From NCBI RefSeq assembly GCF_033473495.1, contig NC_088937.1, positions 310,001-374,000 on the forward strand: 64,000 bases of DNA, written 5' to 3'. Under the pieces are notes generated by a model. The model was given only the letters and a program-made list of their open reading frames with translations. It was not told the DNA's origin and did no database searches. The DNA comes from Cercospora beticola. Lineage: Eukaryota; Ascomycota; Dothideomycetes; Mycosphaerellales; Mycosphaerellaceae. Numbering within the stretch: the first letter of the stretch is position 1; each line of letters opens with the position of its first letter. Positions 11,246 to 22,312 of the stretch are shown one piece after another. Position numbers and translations under genes: made by a program.

Positions 11246-12565
11246 ATGACAGATCCACCCGAGGCCTTTTTGTGGGAGATGGTCAAGCAAGTATGCCTGG
11301 AACTTCAATCTGAGGTCTGAGTTGCACTGACACTTTCGAGGCACAATTGTTGGCGTGCTTGAAATGGCTGAGCGAGTTTGAAATCTTAGCAATCGTTCCA
11401 GCGCATGGCCAGGTGTCTTATCAAGATGCAGCAGATCTCGCAGACGTCCCGTTTCAACAACTCTCTCGCATTGTGCGTTTCACAGCCGCGTCGGGCTTCC
11501 TGCGAGAAATCGAGCCTGGTGCATTCGCGCATAGCAAGCTGTCTACACAATTCGCCGATAAATCATCTCTGCTCGACGGAATATCATTCGTGAGTGAGTG
11601 ACCAATACTTTAGGAGGCCTAGGATCGTATCACTCATGGTGATTTGTGCTTCCAGATCTGCGACACAGTGTTTCCAACGGCGTTGCGGATGGCGGATGCG
11701 ACTCGACACAACGCAGAGCAGAAGCAGCCACAGCTTTCCTCTTTCCAACTCGATTCACAGCATTCAAGGTCTTTGAGTGCAGCGTGCGAGGAGGGATCGA
11801 GACTTCGGCGCGAGTTGGAAGCATTTCAAAACATCCAGGATGATCTGGTAGATGGTGGCACTGCTGCAGTACTTCTATCACTGGACTGGGCAAAGCTGAG
11901 AGGCGCTACTGTTGTCGAAGTACGTATCGCACGAGTTGCGCAAGTCGATCGGACTGTGCTAACAGCTGGAGGTCGGAGCCAAGTCCATCACCACAGCATA
12001 TGCGCTGGCTGAAAAGGCGAGTGAGCTGCAGGTGGTCATCCAGCTGCAAGAGACGGCAGCAAGACAGCATCCAACATCGAATGGAATGACTGCTACGCCG
12101 CAGACGGTAAATGCCCGAGTCCAAGTGCGAGAACGGTCACGAGGGGCTCCTCAACCCGTTCAAGACGCCGCGGTGTACGTGCTCCATCTTCCTGGCACAT
12201 CATTGACGGCGTCTTCCAGCTCGCTGAGGGAGCAAATTCTGAGAGAGCTGCGAGCACACTTCAACGTGCTGCGAGTCAACAGGTCCGCCACCCTGATATT
12301 GGTTGCACGCCTGCTGCCAGGCGCAGGACAGCACTTCGAGCAGGACCCGGCGGCCGCAGCTCTCGTCCAAGATCTGCTGTTGATGCAGATGACGAATGAG
12401 CGAGAATGGGACCTGGAGATGCTGACAGAGCTGCTGGATGAGGTTTCAGACGCGTCTGGGCGGATGGTCATCACGCATAACCACTCGTCCAGAGAGAAAC
12501 ACTCTGCCGCCGTGGTGGAGGTGCAGCTGCGGCCGCGGTCTGCCAATGAGGCGCGCGTATTGTAG
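11246..12565 (+). CDS. AflJ/AflS-like pathway co-regulator (methyltransferase-like fold)
   Basis: Co-activator that works with AflR-type proteins; related to O-methyltransferases but thought to be regulatory. Four exons are proposed: 11246-11290, 11341-11589, 11656-11919 and 11972-12565 (introns of 50, 66 and 52 nt), giving 383 aa with all phases consistent. The N-terminal winged-helix dimerisation region reads LLACLKWLSEFEIL, then a DLADVPFQQLSRIVR helix-turn-helix-like segment and AASGFLREIEPG, the pattern of methyltransferase N-domains. The glycine-rich SAM motif of true methyltransferases is degenerate (ATVVEVGAKSITTAYALA), and no catalytic HxW(S/P)D motif is seen. That supports a regulatory rather than an enzymatic role. 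It is divergent to the AflR-like gene, 1.35 kb away. The third intron acceptor has an alternative nine bases upstream. Confidence 0.88.
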
Positions 12566-12807
12566 ACATCCTCAGCGCTAGAGCCCAGGGGTATGGAGAC
12601 GGGGTGGGGATGGCGGAGCGATGTCGTTTGTGGGTGGTGGAGGTACGTGAGGTGGTGGTGAACAGGTCTTGAAGTGAAGTCACATTTGCGTAGACTGGGC
12701 GCTAGGCAAACGGCCCGCCGACAGTTACCCGCTCCCGAGGACATCATTCTTATTAAATAGCTCGCCCTTCCTTCGTGCATCCACTTCTCACAAACAAGCG
12801 AGTCGAC

Positions 12808-15356
12808 ATGTCGGAGCCCTCGCCGCGTCCGACCAAGAGAATGCGCAAGGGCACCCGCAGCTGCCTGGAATGCCGCAAACGCAAGGTCCGATGCACATTC
12901 GACCACCATCATGGCCAGGCCCCCTGCGATGCCTGTATCGATCGACAGACGACATGTCAACGCCAAGAACATGTCCCTGCGGCAGAGGCGAGCGATCCTT
13001 CAGACAGCATTAGTCATCGAGTAGGGCGACTCGAGGCTGCCGTGGAGAGTCTCAGCGATACTGTCGCCTGGATGCAGACCACTCGGCCAAGTGGACCCTG
13101 CGAAAGCGCTGATTCTGGCAAATACTCACATGTCGCGAATCCCGATACCCGCGGAGATCAGGAATCGAGGGCTATCCTCAACGGCGAAGCTGTTATTACT
13201 CCGGGGGCCTTCGGCAATGACCACAACCGCAATGCAAACGAGACCGGCGATGATGCTCCGCCCGTCGGCACGGAACCTGCTTATTTGCACTCGCTGTTCA
13301 ACAATCACGTTCTATCAACTGCGGAACGAGCGGGACAAGAGCATCCTCTTCCTCCGAATACCGAGTCCCGAGAGTCGATCTGGGCTGAGAAGGGTTCTGC
13401 GGACCTGTCCGCTCAAGTGCCGTGCTTGGCCGATGTGCGTGTCGTGGTGGCGTCCGCCGCCGATTGGTGGACGATTCACAATGCCGTACTGAGTCCGCTG
13501 TCCGTCGACAGCAAGCAGGCTTTGATCGATGCCCACCCACACCACCTGACGCCCGCGCCTTCCCCGACAAAAGTTGCCATGTGGTTGGTATATTTTGCCA
13601 TCACGCTACTGCAATTGCCGCAGGACTTCGACTCCACAAGGTTGGGGTCAATCAAGGACCCGCACGGACTTGTGCAGCGCATCTTCACGCACGTGGATGA
13701 TTTTCTCTCTGCTGACTCGCCCTTGCAGGCTCGCGATGGCATTGAGTGTGCCATTGTGCTTGCCAAGCTGTAGGTCATGTGCCCACTCAGCTTCAGCCAT
13801 CGGATAGGGACTAATTCTTGGGGCTGTTTTAGTGCAAGTTACTTGGGTCGCCCAAGAAAAGCATGGTTACTTACACGTAGAGCTGTTACTTTTGCGCAGT
13901 TGCTAAACCTGGATCGGGCACGGCGACAATTTAGGAACGTCCAGGCTTCGGGCAGTATTGATTCACTCGCGGGTCAGCACCTGGAAGCAAGCGCAACAGT
14001 ATGGGAGTCTCTGAGCGGGCTGGACCGCTTCCTCTCCTTGCTCTTGCATCTCCCTGCTGCAGCTCCCAGCACTCTGTCCAAGCGCGAGCAGACCGACCGT
14101 CGCGGCTCTCAGAACGTCCTCCAGCATATGATGAGCGAACAGTCTCATATTGCGAATCGCATTTGCTACCGGGATCAGCTTGATTCGGAGAGTGATGCTG
14201 AAGATGAGACGACGAGAATCATCGAAGATCTCTCAAAGCTAGAGCAGACTCAGACGGACACCTGGTGGGTTAATTTGCGTTCGTTATACCACTAAGTGAG
14301 AGATTGTTGGGGGTCTCCGGTATTGTGCCCTGAGGAACCGAGTTCCATCCCGCTCCGCGTCAAGATGAAGTGGGTGCTTGAGCAATTCTCGATTCGTCTC
14401 GCTAGGCAACAGCTTCAACATGCTGTCGCTATTGATCAAGAACCTCGAATTTGTCCTGCATCAGAGATGAATATCATCGATCGTCAGGTCGGACACTGCT
14501 TCCGAAGCTAACGTCGACAGAGAAGGTGATCATGGGTACCAAGGCTGACCGCTAACACTTTGCAGGTGGAAACTCGATCGCTCAGACATTCACGACATAT
14601 CCACTGCAACGCCTGTGTTGTTGCAGATGGCCCATTACTACATAAAAATACGGGCAAACCTCCCATACTTGTTCCGAGCCAAGGACAATGCAAAGTTTCG
14701 AACCAACGCCTGGGCGTGCATGCAAGCTTGCAGAGATGTCCTTCGCCGATACTTCGCTGTCCGCACTCGATTGGCTGAAGGTGTTTTCTTGTCGCGCGCA
14801 TGCGAGATTCAGGTCTTCCTAGCATGCGTCATTTTACTTTTGCATCGAGACCGTTCTTCGGAGTATCTACCGCCCACTGACAGCTGGGAATCTGACGCCA
14901 CTCTCCTGAACAATACCAAAATCGCCATTGGCAAAGCTGCGGCCGGGACTTCTGACTCATTCACTGAGGTAAGACGTGGGAACCAGTCGTAGCACCACGC
15001 GCAAGCGTTCATGGAATGACAGATTGATGAGTATTGCATTGGCTGACTGTGTGCAGATGCTCATTTCGGCGCTTGATCAGATCGAGCACTGTCTGGATGC
15101 TGTCGATGGATCGAGAGTCGTGCAACTTCGAGTGCCTCTTCTGGGTACCATCTCTATCTCCAGAAGTGCGACCAACTTCCCTCCTCTCGAGAACCCGACT
15201 GTTCCCTTTTGGGCTATTCCTCCCATTATGTCGTCTGAGACTCTCGGGATTGATGAAGGAATATGGGATTGGCCGACCGACTTAAACACATTGGACGATG
15301 AGCTCTCGTTCTGGGCTGTGGACACTTCTCTCTCAGGCAACCCTTCCAACTTTTAG
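12808..15356 (+). CDS. Second Zn2Cys6 transcription factor of the cluster
   Basis: Fungal-specific regulator with an N-terminal binuclear zinc cluster (CLECRKRKVRC at ~19-29, then Cys40, 43, 50), a coiled segment (VGRLEAAVESLSDTVAWM) and a fungal_trans-type middle homology region (GRPRKAWLLTRRAVTFAQLL; HYYIKIRANLPYLFR). Exons 12808-13769, 13833-14264, 14566-14968 and 15057-15356 fit in phase and give 698 aa. The start is the ATG at 12808. The third junction uses a GTGGGT donor and removes 301 nt, far more than other introns here. A conserved-looking short frame lies inside that intron (14296-14511), so a cryptic exon cannot be excluded. It follows the AflJ-like gene by 242 bp. It probably co-regulates the cluster, but this is not shown. 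Confidence 0.85.
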
Positions 15357-15435
15357 ATACTTTGACAGTGCATAGAGGTCTGCGATGGGGTTCTGCGAGA
15401 GGCGACTCCTGGTTGACGCCCGAAACAAAACTTTT

Positions 15436-17345
15436 TCAAGCCTTGTTCTCGTCGGTCACCTGGGCCACTTCGTCTTCGCTAGCCACTGCTTTGAGCTTGG
15501 CGTCTACATTGATCTTCTTCCACTCTGCCATACAGCCGAGTACACAGCAAATCCCCGCACACCCAATGGCAATGGCATATGCACAACGCAAGCCGTGCAT
15601 GTAAGCGTCTTGAACGACCTGAAGCTCAGACCCTGTGTAGCTATCGGCCAACGAACTAGCTCCATCGAGACTGAGAATCTGAGCAGTGTTGATGCTAGGT
15701 GCCATCCTGCGAAGATACTTGGTAAGCTCATTCGCAAAAATGCAATTCGCCGCCGAGACCCATATCGCACCACCCAGGCCTTGGAAAACTGCGATCATTC
15801 AGTATGAATCAAGAATGTAGAGATCGAGTACGACTTACAAACAACCATCGATGTTGCAGGCGCTGTGTCGGCTTTGTCAACGGATGCTTGCGTTGCCAGG
15901 AGAGGCGCTTGCAGCGTAATGCCCATGCCAATAGCCACAAGGATCTGATATCCGATCCATTTGCCTGCACTGGTATCGGGCGACCATGTGTATATTAGAC
16001 CAGTGCCAATCGATGCCAGCAACGGTCCGAGGATGAGGTTTGGTTTGTAGTATCCAAATTTTCGGAGTATTCCACCAGAAATGATCAGAGAAATCGCTGC
16101 GACTGCATGTTAGTCGATGTCGCATTGGACGATGGGATCAAAGCTCTTACACATTGCAAGGACAAATGGAAGCAGTCGAACTCCACTGCTGGCTGCCGAA
16201 ACGCCACGCACTGCCTGAAAGTATATGGGGATGTAGTAGAGCAATATGGAATACACTCCACTCGAGCTGCGCGGCTGTCAGAAATCTACACGGCAGCCTC
16301 GAAACCTCGACCAACTCACAAGAAAAGAAACGGGCATCCAATAGTCACAGCTCGAAATTTGAAAAGACGAGGCTGAAACAGTGCCCTCTCGCTCATCCAG
16401 AGCTCTTCTGCGACGAAGAGCGCAGCGACAAGGACAAAGCCCACCAGCAACCCTATGACCACTGATGAGCCCCAAGGTCGGCTCTGGCCTCCATACTGCA
16501 CAGCAAGCAGGTAGCAGGTGACGGCGCCGATGATCAAAACGACGCCAAGTGGATTGAGCTGTCGCAGCTTTTGAGTCACTGGCATTTTGGGCGGCGCTGC
16601 TTGCTCTGGGGTCTTGTACAGCAGCAAAATGATCCCACCAGTCACGGCACCCAGGGGAAGATTGATCCAGAAGCTATTGCGTCCTGTTCAGCAAAAGACA
16701 ACGATTCTTTTTCTTTTCGCGGATAACTCACCACCACCTCCACGTCACACCAGTCGTAAAAGCTCCTCCGACCAGTGGTCCAACACAAGCAGCGACAGCA
16801 TAAAACACTCCCATCCCCGCAAGAAAAACAGGCCGCCACTGCGCGCTCACCGAGAACGCGGGGATCGTATAGACACCACTCTGCAACCCACTCGCTCCAA
16901 CTCCAGCAATCGCCCTTCCCACGATGAACGCCGCTGAATTTGGTGCAACGGCGCAGATCAAGCTCCCAAGCTCGAAAATCACAATAGCAAGCAAGAACAT
17001 CGATTTCAGCCAGAAAAACTTGTACAGTCTTCCCCATACTGTCTGGAAAGCTGCGGTGGTGAGGTAGAAAGAGGAGCCGTACCATCCGACGTCTGCGAGC
17101 GAGTCGAAGTCGGAGGTGATCTGTGGGATTGCGGTCGACACGATCGTGCCATCGAGTGCAGCGAAGAAGATGCACAGGGCGAGTGAGATGGCTGTCAGCC
17201 AGAGTTTTGTGCCTCGGAGGTATTCTGGTTCTGGAGCTGGCGTTTCGTTTTTGGCATCGTGAGGAGCTGTCGGAGTGGCTTTGTTCGAGTTCTGTCCCGC
17301 TTCAGTCATGTTATCGTTGGGCAGTGGGACGCTCGTCTCTGCCAT
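15436..17345 (-). CDS. MFS drug:H+ antiporter (DHA14 / TRI12-AflT type)
   Basis: Plasma-membrane or vesicle exporter of the type found in mycotoxin and pigment clusters, likely moving the product out of the cell. Five exons: 16732-17345, 16320-16673, 16151-16266, 15839-16102 and 15436-15788 (introns of 58, 53, 48 and 50 nt), giving 566 aa in consistent phase. After a soluble N-terminus of ~45 residues come many hydrophobic spans. Family motifs include [13 protein letters not shown] (motif D1-like), [24 protein letters not shown] and [13 protein letters not shown] at the exon 1/2 junction, then [12 protein letters not shown] in exon 3. The C-terminus is acidic ([12 protein letters not shown]). 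It converges with the Zn2Cys6 gene (79 bp between stops) and is divergent to the aldo-keto reductase gene. Confidence 0.92.
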
Positions 17346-18810
17346 TCCGTAAATGGCCGGCGAAAGCTTGTGGATTATTGAGTCGCAAAGCTTGACATTC
17401 GATAATAGAGCATCTCTGCTGATACCAAAATGTGAAGCACGACATAGAGCTTGCCTGACTGTGCCAAGCCGAAGCAACGGACGAGGCACGGCTGAGTGCT
17501 CGGCGGACTTTGGAGATAAGGGGTCCGAACAACAAAGGGATGGCAGCGGAGAACACGTAGCCTTCGCCGACAGGGAAAACGGAACATCGAGCGTTTGCTG
17601 ATCTTTCGTGGTGAAATTGTCTGCTCTACTAATGCACCGAAGCCTCTGACGCGCTGTAAAAGGCGGAGATACAAGGAGCGAAGGATACTCTGCTTTCCCC
17701 TGCAAAGAATGCGGCGTTCCACATGGTGTGCTTCTAACTCTCGCTCTCGTCCGGTACGATCGCCGTGGTGACGGCGTGTCAGTGGAAAGGTGAACTGGCG
17801 AGCTCCGAGAACATCAAATGAGAGCTGGTGCGTCCTCCACGGAGTGTTCTCCATCAAATGCACTCGATCACTCCAATGCCGTCATGAGACCTATTCGATC
17901 ATTTTAATTGCAGTGTCCTCAATACAATGTAAACATGAGTCTCGAACCTTCTCGAGTCAACTACTCGAAGTGAGCACAGCGACAACCATCGACAAGTCCA
18001 CGTCCGTAGATGCAACATTCTAGGATCAATGCGGGTGTTGATTGAACGATCACTACACGGCACAGTCCATCAATTCAGCTGAGTCATAAGCAAAGACTGG
18101 ATTATTGACGAATGAAGCTCAGCCATTTGGGGCTCAGTGTAGTCGTGTCGTACATCTCAGGTCCTGCGATGCATTGCAAGCTACAATTTTTCTTAAGGTC
18201 GAGCCATGCCCGAAAAGTGAGTTGGCTGTATTATACTGATGCACCTGTCACTTTAAAGATTTGATGTAGGTGATATCTCGGTGCTATTCGATCATGTAAC
18301 GAGCATTGAGTCCTTCAATCATCTGCCATCGGCGAATGGTGTTCCTGCTGTAGCATTCCTGATTTTGGTATCTGCTACCGTGGATTCTTTCTGTTGCTTG
18401 CTCTCATCCTAGCGGCATTCCATCGAATGGATGATCAATTTAAAGTGGATCTTGCCGCCGACGCTTAGTGCCGCTCCCAACGGACGTGACACCGAAGGAG
18501 CTCGTCTCCGCACAGGGTCCATGAGACATAAATAGCCGGCCGAATGTTCATTCGACCGAACGAAGCAAACAATGGAATGACGTGCGCCGTCGTTTCGGGT
18601 TTGACGGCGGACTTAGGCTTGCACCGACTCTCGTGCGCTTCGCCGACAGAAGTATGCGAGCCGAAATGTGAGCTGCAACCCACACATGTAAGGTACATCT
18701 GTCTGCCCGAGCTAAGTTGATCGAAATCCTTCGAATGTAAACCAGCTCCTCCATCTTTGTCAATGAACGCCATCCGCAACGCAGTCAGCGGTTCAGTCAA
18801 AAGCTTCAGA
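17346..18810. promoter_or_regulatory. Divergent upstream region of transporter and aldo-keto reductase
   Basis: 1.46 kb containing both promoters. Open frames here, including the 5' extension of the transporter frame, have no domain and no good start. No perfect TCG-N5-CGA site was found; TCG-N6-CGA occurs near 18545. Confidence 0.45.
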
Positions 18811-19914
18811 ATGCCTACTCTTGTCGGAAAGCAAATCAGTGGCAATGGCTTGGGCCTTATGCGTATGTCCTGCGCGACCACGTTGCAGAAGTTGCGAGAG
18901 AAATAACCTTTCTCAGGCCTTACCATGCCACAGTTTCAGCTGTCTGATGACGAGACGTTCAAGGTATTGAGAGCAGCACTTGACGCTGGAGTGAACGTCT
19001 GGAATGGTGCAGACTTCTGTAAGCGCACGTCTTCTAATTCTTGTAACAATTGGGTAACTGACCTGTCAACAGATGGAACTCCACAAGCCAACACTCTTCA
19101 TTTGCTCAACAGATACTTCTCAAAGTACCCAGAAGATGCAGACAAAGTCATACTTTCGATCAAGTCGGGCCTGAAGGATCGCGCCACGATGGAAATGGAC
19201 TGCACCCCCGAGGGTCTGAGGAAGAGCGTTGATAATGCAATCTCTATTCTCGATGGCAAGAAGGAGATCGATATCTTCGGACTGGCAAGAGTAGACCCGA
19301 ACACTCCGATCGAGGACAGTGTCAAAGGCTTGCTTGCGCTCAAGGAGGAGGGCAAGTTCAAGGGTATTCAAATCACTGAAGTCCGAGCGGAAACCATTCG
19401 TCGCGCCGCAAGCGTTGGCAAGGTGGACATGGTGGAGGCGGAAGCTAGCCTCTGGTCGCCTATGGTCTTTGAGAACGGCGTCGCCCAAGCTTGTGCCGAG
19501 AACGACATTGTGCTCGTGGCCCACACTCCACTGGGCATGGGTGCACTTACCGGGCAATTCAAGAAGCTCGACGACATTCCAAAGGAGAACCCAATCCGCT
19601 ACGTCCCACGCTACCAGCCCGACGTCTTCGAGAACAACGTAAAGCTCGTCAATGCTGTCGAAAAGCTTGCACAGAAGAAGGGATGCACGACTACTCAGCT
19701 CGCCCTGAACTACCTCAAGCAGCAATCGAAGCGATCAGGAATGCCAACTGTCATTCCAATCGCTGGCGCTCGGGCTGAAGAGCGTGTCAAGCAAAACGCT
19801 GTAGATGTGGAAATTTCTGAAGAGGAGTTCAAGGAAATTGAGAGCTATCAGAAGGAATTTCCGATTGAGGGGCTACGCACAATGCCTCAACTCCAGGTAC
19901 GCAACGAGTACTGA
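18811..19914 (+). CDS. Aldo-keto reductase, pyridoxal-reductase (AKR8) type
   Basis: NADPH-dependent carbonyl reductase. Three exons (18811-18862, 18917-19018, 19073-19914; both introns 54 nt) give 331 aa. The ATG at 18811 restores the N-terminal strand GNGLGLMRL that the family has before the first helix, so the in-frame ATG at 18925 is not the start. The active-site tyrosine sits in NGADFYG across the second junction, the lysine in VILSIKSG, and the C-terminal NADP-binding segment in TVIPIAGARAEERV. Next to the active site it has FGLARVDPN, as in pyridoxal reductases that lack the usual histidine. Relatives are either vitamin B6 reductases or tailoring ketoreductases. The position between the transporter and the methyltransferase favours tailoring, but a primary metabolic role is possible. 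Confidence 0.9.
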
Positions 19915-20152
19915 GTCCGGTAGGTAGCGATGGTCGAGTATGAATTGAGACAGGATGAATTAGTGTGAACACTAGACATCAAATGCTACTTAACGATGAC
20001 TGTTCGGTATCATTTGTTCGCATTTCCTGTGATTGTTCTAAATGATCACCTACGCTCCGCCTAGTAGTATGCCAGTCACGACTCACCCGTTTGCGGCCAT
20101 CGGAATTTACCGTATCAAGATCCACTTCACGACGGCCGATGGGCTTCGGGCG

Positions 20153-20163
20153 TCGAACATCGA
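20153..20163. promoter_or_regulatory. Candidate AflR-type binding site (TCG-N5-CGA)
   Basis: A perfect palindrome TCGAACATCGA lies 105 bp upstream of the methyltransferase start. It overlaps a second near-copy, the whole reading TCGAACATCGAACATCGG. AflR is known to bind TCG-N5-CGA, and an AflR-like protein is encoded 10 kb away. The 11-mer has six fixed positions, so a few chance copies in 24 kb are expected. Position and the tandem arrangement are the supporting points. Confidence 0.45.
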
Positions 20164-20267
20164 ACATCGGCCTCATCGTTATATCTGCAGTTCTCGGTGC
20201 GGTATCATGATGTAAGACCCAACTTTCCTTCCTGCTGTTCGTCGATTGCACCGCTGAAGTCGAGTCC

Positions 20268-21765
20268 ATGGCAGGCTCAGCAGATCTTCAGAGTCTTGGA
20301 TCAAAGGTTTCCAGCCTTACCACAATCCTTGCAGCTCAACTGGAGGCCGGCAAACATCCCAAACCTTCGTTCCAAAAGGATGGGCCTGCATCGTATCCCT
20401 CAGATCCAGCCATCCAGGTTCCACGACATCAGCTGATTGACACTCTCAATGATCTACTTCTGCTTGCCACTGGGGCAAGCGACTACTTTTTCCTCCATGG
20501 CGGATTGTTTGTAAGTGAAAGTGCACAGTCAGATTGAGATTTACGTTCGTACCAACGTACCTTCTATTACAGATCAACCATGAGAAGACCACGCTGGATA
20601 TCATGAATCAGTTTGATTTCTTCTCTCGTGTGCCTCTGGATCAGAGTGCAAGCTACAGCGAGGTCGCTGCTTCTCTGGATATTCCTGAAGACATAACTAG
20701 ACGCACGTTTCGATATGCGTTCACGATGCGCATCTTCGCCCCAGATCCACAAGATGACGACCGTGTAATGCACACTGCGTTCTCGGCACACATGGCCCGT
20801 AATCTACTTCTTCGAAGCTGGGTAGGCCATGCACTGTAAGTTATGTTGCTTTTGAGTCCATCAAGCACACTCGCTGACTCCTGCCGTTCAGTGAGGAGGC
20901 TGGTGGCGCAAGTCATCACGCAGCAGATGCTTTGCGCAAGTTCAACAGTGGCAGATCCAGTCTGTCTCAAGATCTTCATGAGACTCCTTTCGGATTGTCG
21001 TGGCCACGACTGAATGACGGCAGGTTGGCGGACTATTGGAGTGTTGGTCAAGACGATCCGAAGGAGGCATGGAGAGCACAGCGATTCGCTGAAGCCATGC
21101 AAGCCTCTGTCTTGAGTGGAGTAGTGCAGGCGGATGAAGTCGTGACTAAGTACGATTGGAAGAGTCTCGGGTCCGCATCGATTGTTGATGTAAGTGGCAA
21201 ATGTGATGCTTTGCCTCATTACCATGTATGCTAACACCGGACGTAGGTTGGCGGATCTGATGGCTCTTTGGCTGCATTGCTTGCCCGTAAACATCCCAGC
21301 TTGCGCTTTACCGTGCAAGATCTCCCTCGAGTCAAAGAAGAATTCATCGCTCAGGACTATTCCGACATTGCTGATCGAATAATCTTCAAGGGACAAGACT
21401 TCTTCAAACCTCAACCTGAAAAGGCCGATGTTTTTCTGATGAAGCATGTCCTGCACAATTGGCCGGACAAGTACGCCGTCAAGATCTTGCGCAATCTCGT
21501 AGCAGGTCTAAACAGCGGAGGTCATATCATTATTTGTGACAGTGTTGTTCCGAGTGAGAAAGAGGCGGAGGACCTACCAATTAGTGTGAAGAAAACCATT
21601 GCCGCGGCAGACATGCAAATGTTTGTGATGCTCAATTCCAAGGAGAGGACGGCGAGAGATTGGACAGACCTGGCAAAGAGCGCTGATCCCCGATTGAGGG
21701 TCGCAGCTTTGCATGCAGTGCCTGGGGCTGTAGTCAGTCTGCTGGACCTGGTGTTGGATGAGTAA
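20268..21765 (+). CDS. SAM-dependent O-methyltransferase (COMT/OmtA type)
   Basis: Methylates a phenolic hydroxyl using S-adenosylmethionine. Four exons (20268-20510, 20573-20835, 20892-21189, 21247-21765) with introns of 62, 56 and 57 nt give 440 aa in consistent phase. The N-terminal dimerisation/winged-helix domain contains FDFFSRVPLDQSASYSEVA and DITRRTFRYAF. The SAM-binding motif is VDVGGSDGSLAALLA followed by the acidic VQDLP. The catalytic histidine region reads KHVLHNWPD, with the usual C-terminal helix after it. All expected catalytic residues are present, unlike the AflJ-like protein. An AflR-type site lies just upstream. It is a probable tailoring step on the aromatic core. Confidence 0.93.
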
Positions 21766-22312
21766 TATAAGATATCTCGTCATTTCTGCTCGAATGAAGA
21801 CAGATTGGGGCAGTCAGAGAAATTGAGCGTTCATTGTGGCAGTATCTCACTTGACTATATAGGTTCTCACTGATCAAAACCATTAAGCATTCTCTGACGA
21901 TCCCTCTCATGTTCACAACCTGGAGAGAACGGTCACTGAATGCTCAGAATCTTTCAAATCATGGTGCAAGGCCTGCATGAATAATCGTAACGCTCGAAAG
22001 TATCCTACTTGTGGCTTGCCTACAGTTTTGAGACACAACACGTGGACACTCGTAGTTGACTGATCTGACCAAAAACCATAATTGACTTCGGATGCCGGAG
22101 AGAAGGATCTCGGACTCGTTACTACGGGAAAGGGAATGTCCGGAGACGAGACTTCCGAAGTAAGCCTCGGTCTAACTCTTCTCGGCCGAGCGAGGCGACA
22201 GTGTTGTTACTCCTTTCATCAAAGACATTCATAAGCCTGTCCAAGGACAAAAGAAAGGATTGGACTTTAACGCCACAGCAGATCTTTGCAGTGAACAGCA
22301 GACACTTTCAAC
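21766..22312. other. Intergenic region upstream of the prenyltransferase
   Basis: 547 bp with no gene. It holds CGG/CCG-rich stretches around 22090-22195, including the palindrome ACTTCCGAAGT near 22150, of the kind Zn2Cys6 proteins bind. A TCG-N6-CGA near-match is at about 22183. No TCG-N5-CGA copy is present. Confidence 0.4.

Noticed and set aside
12160..12972. 270-codon minus-strand open frame
   Set aside because: It lies opposite the last exon of the AflJ-like gene and the start of the Zn2Cys6 gene, both of which have clear family motifs. Its own translation has no domain and is Arg/Ser-rich, as expected from an antisense frame.
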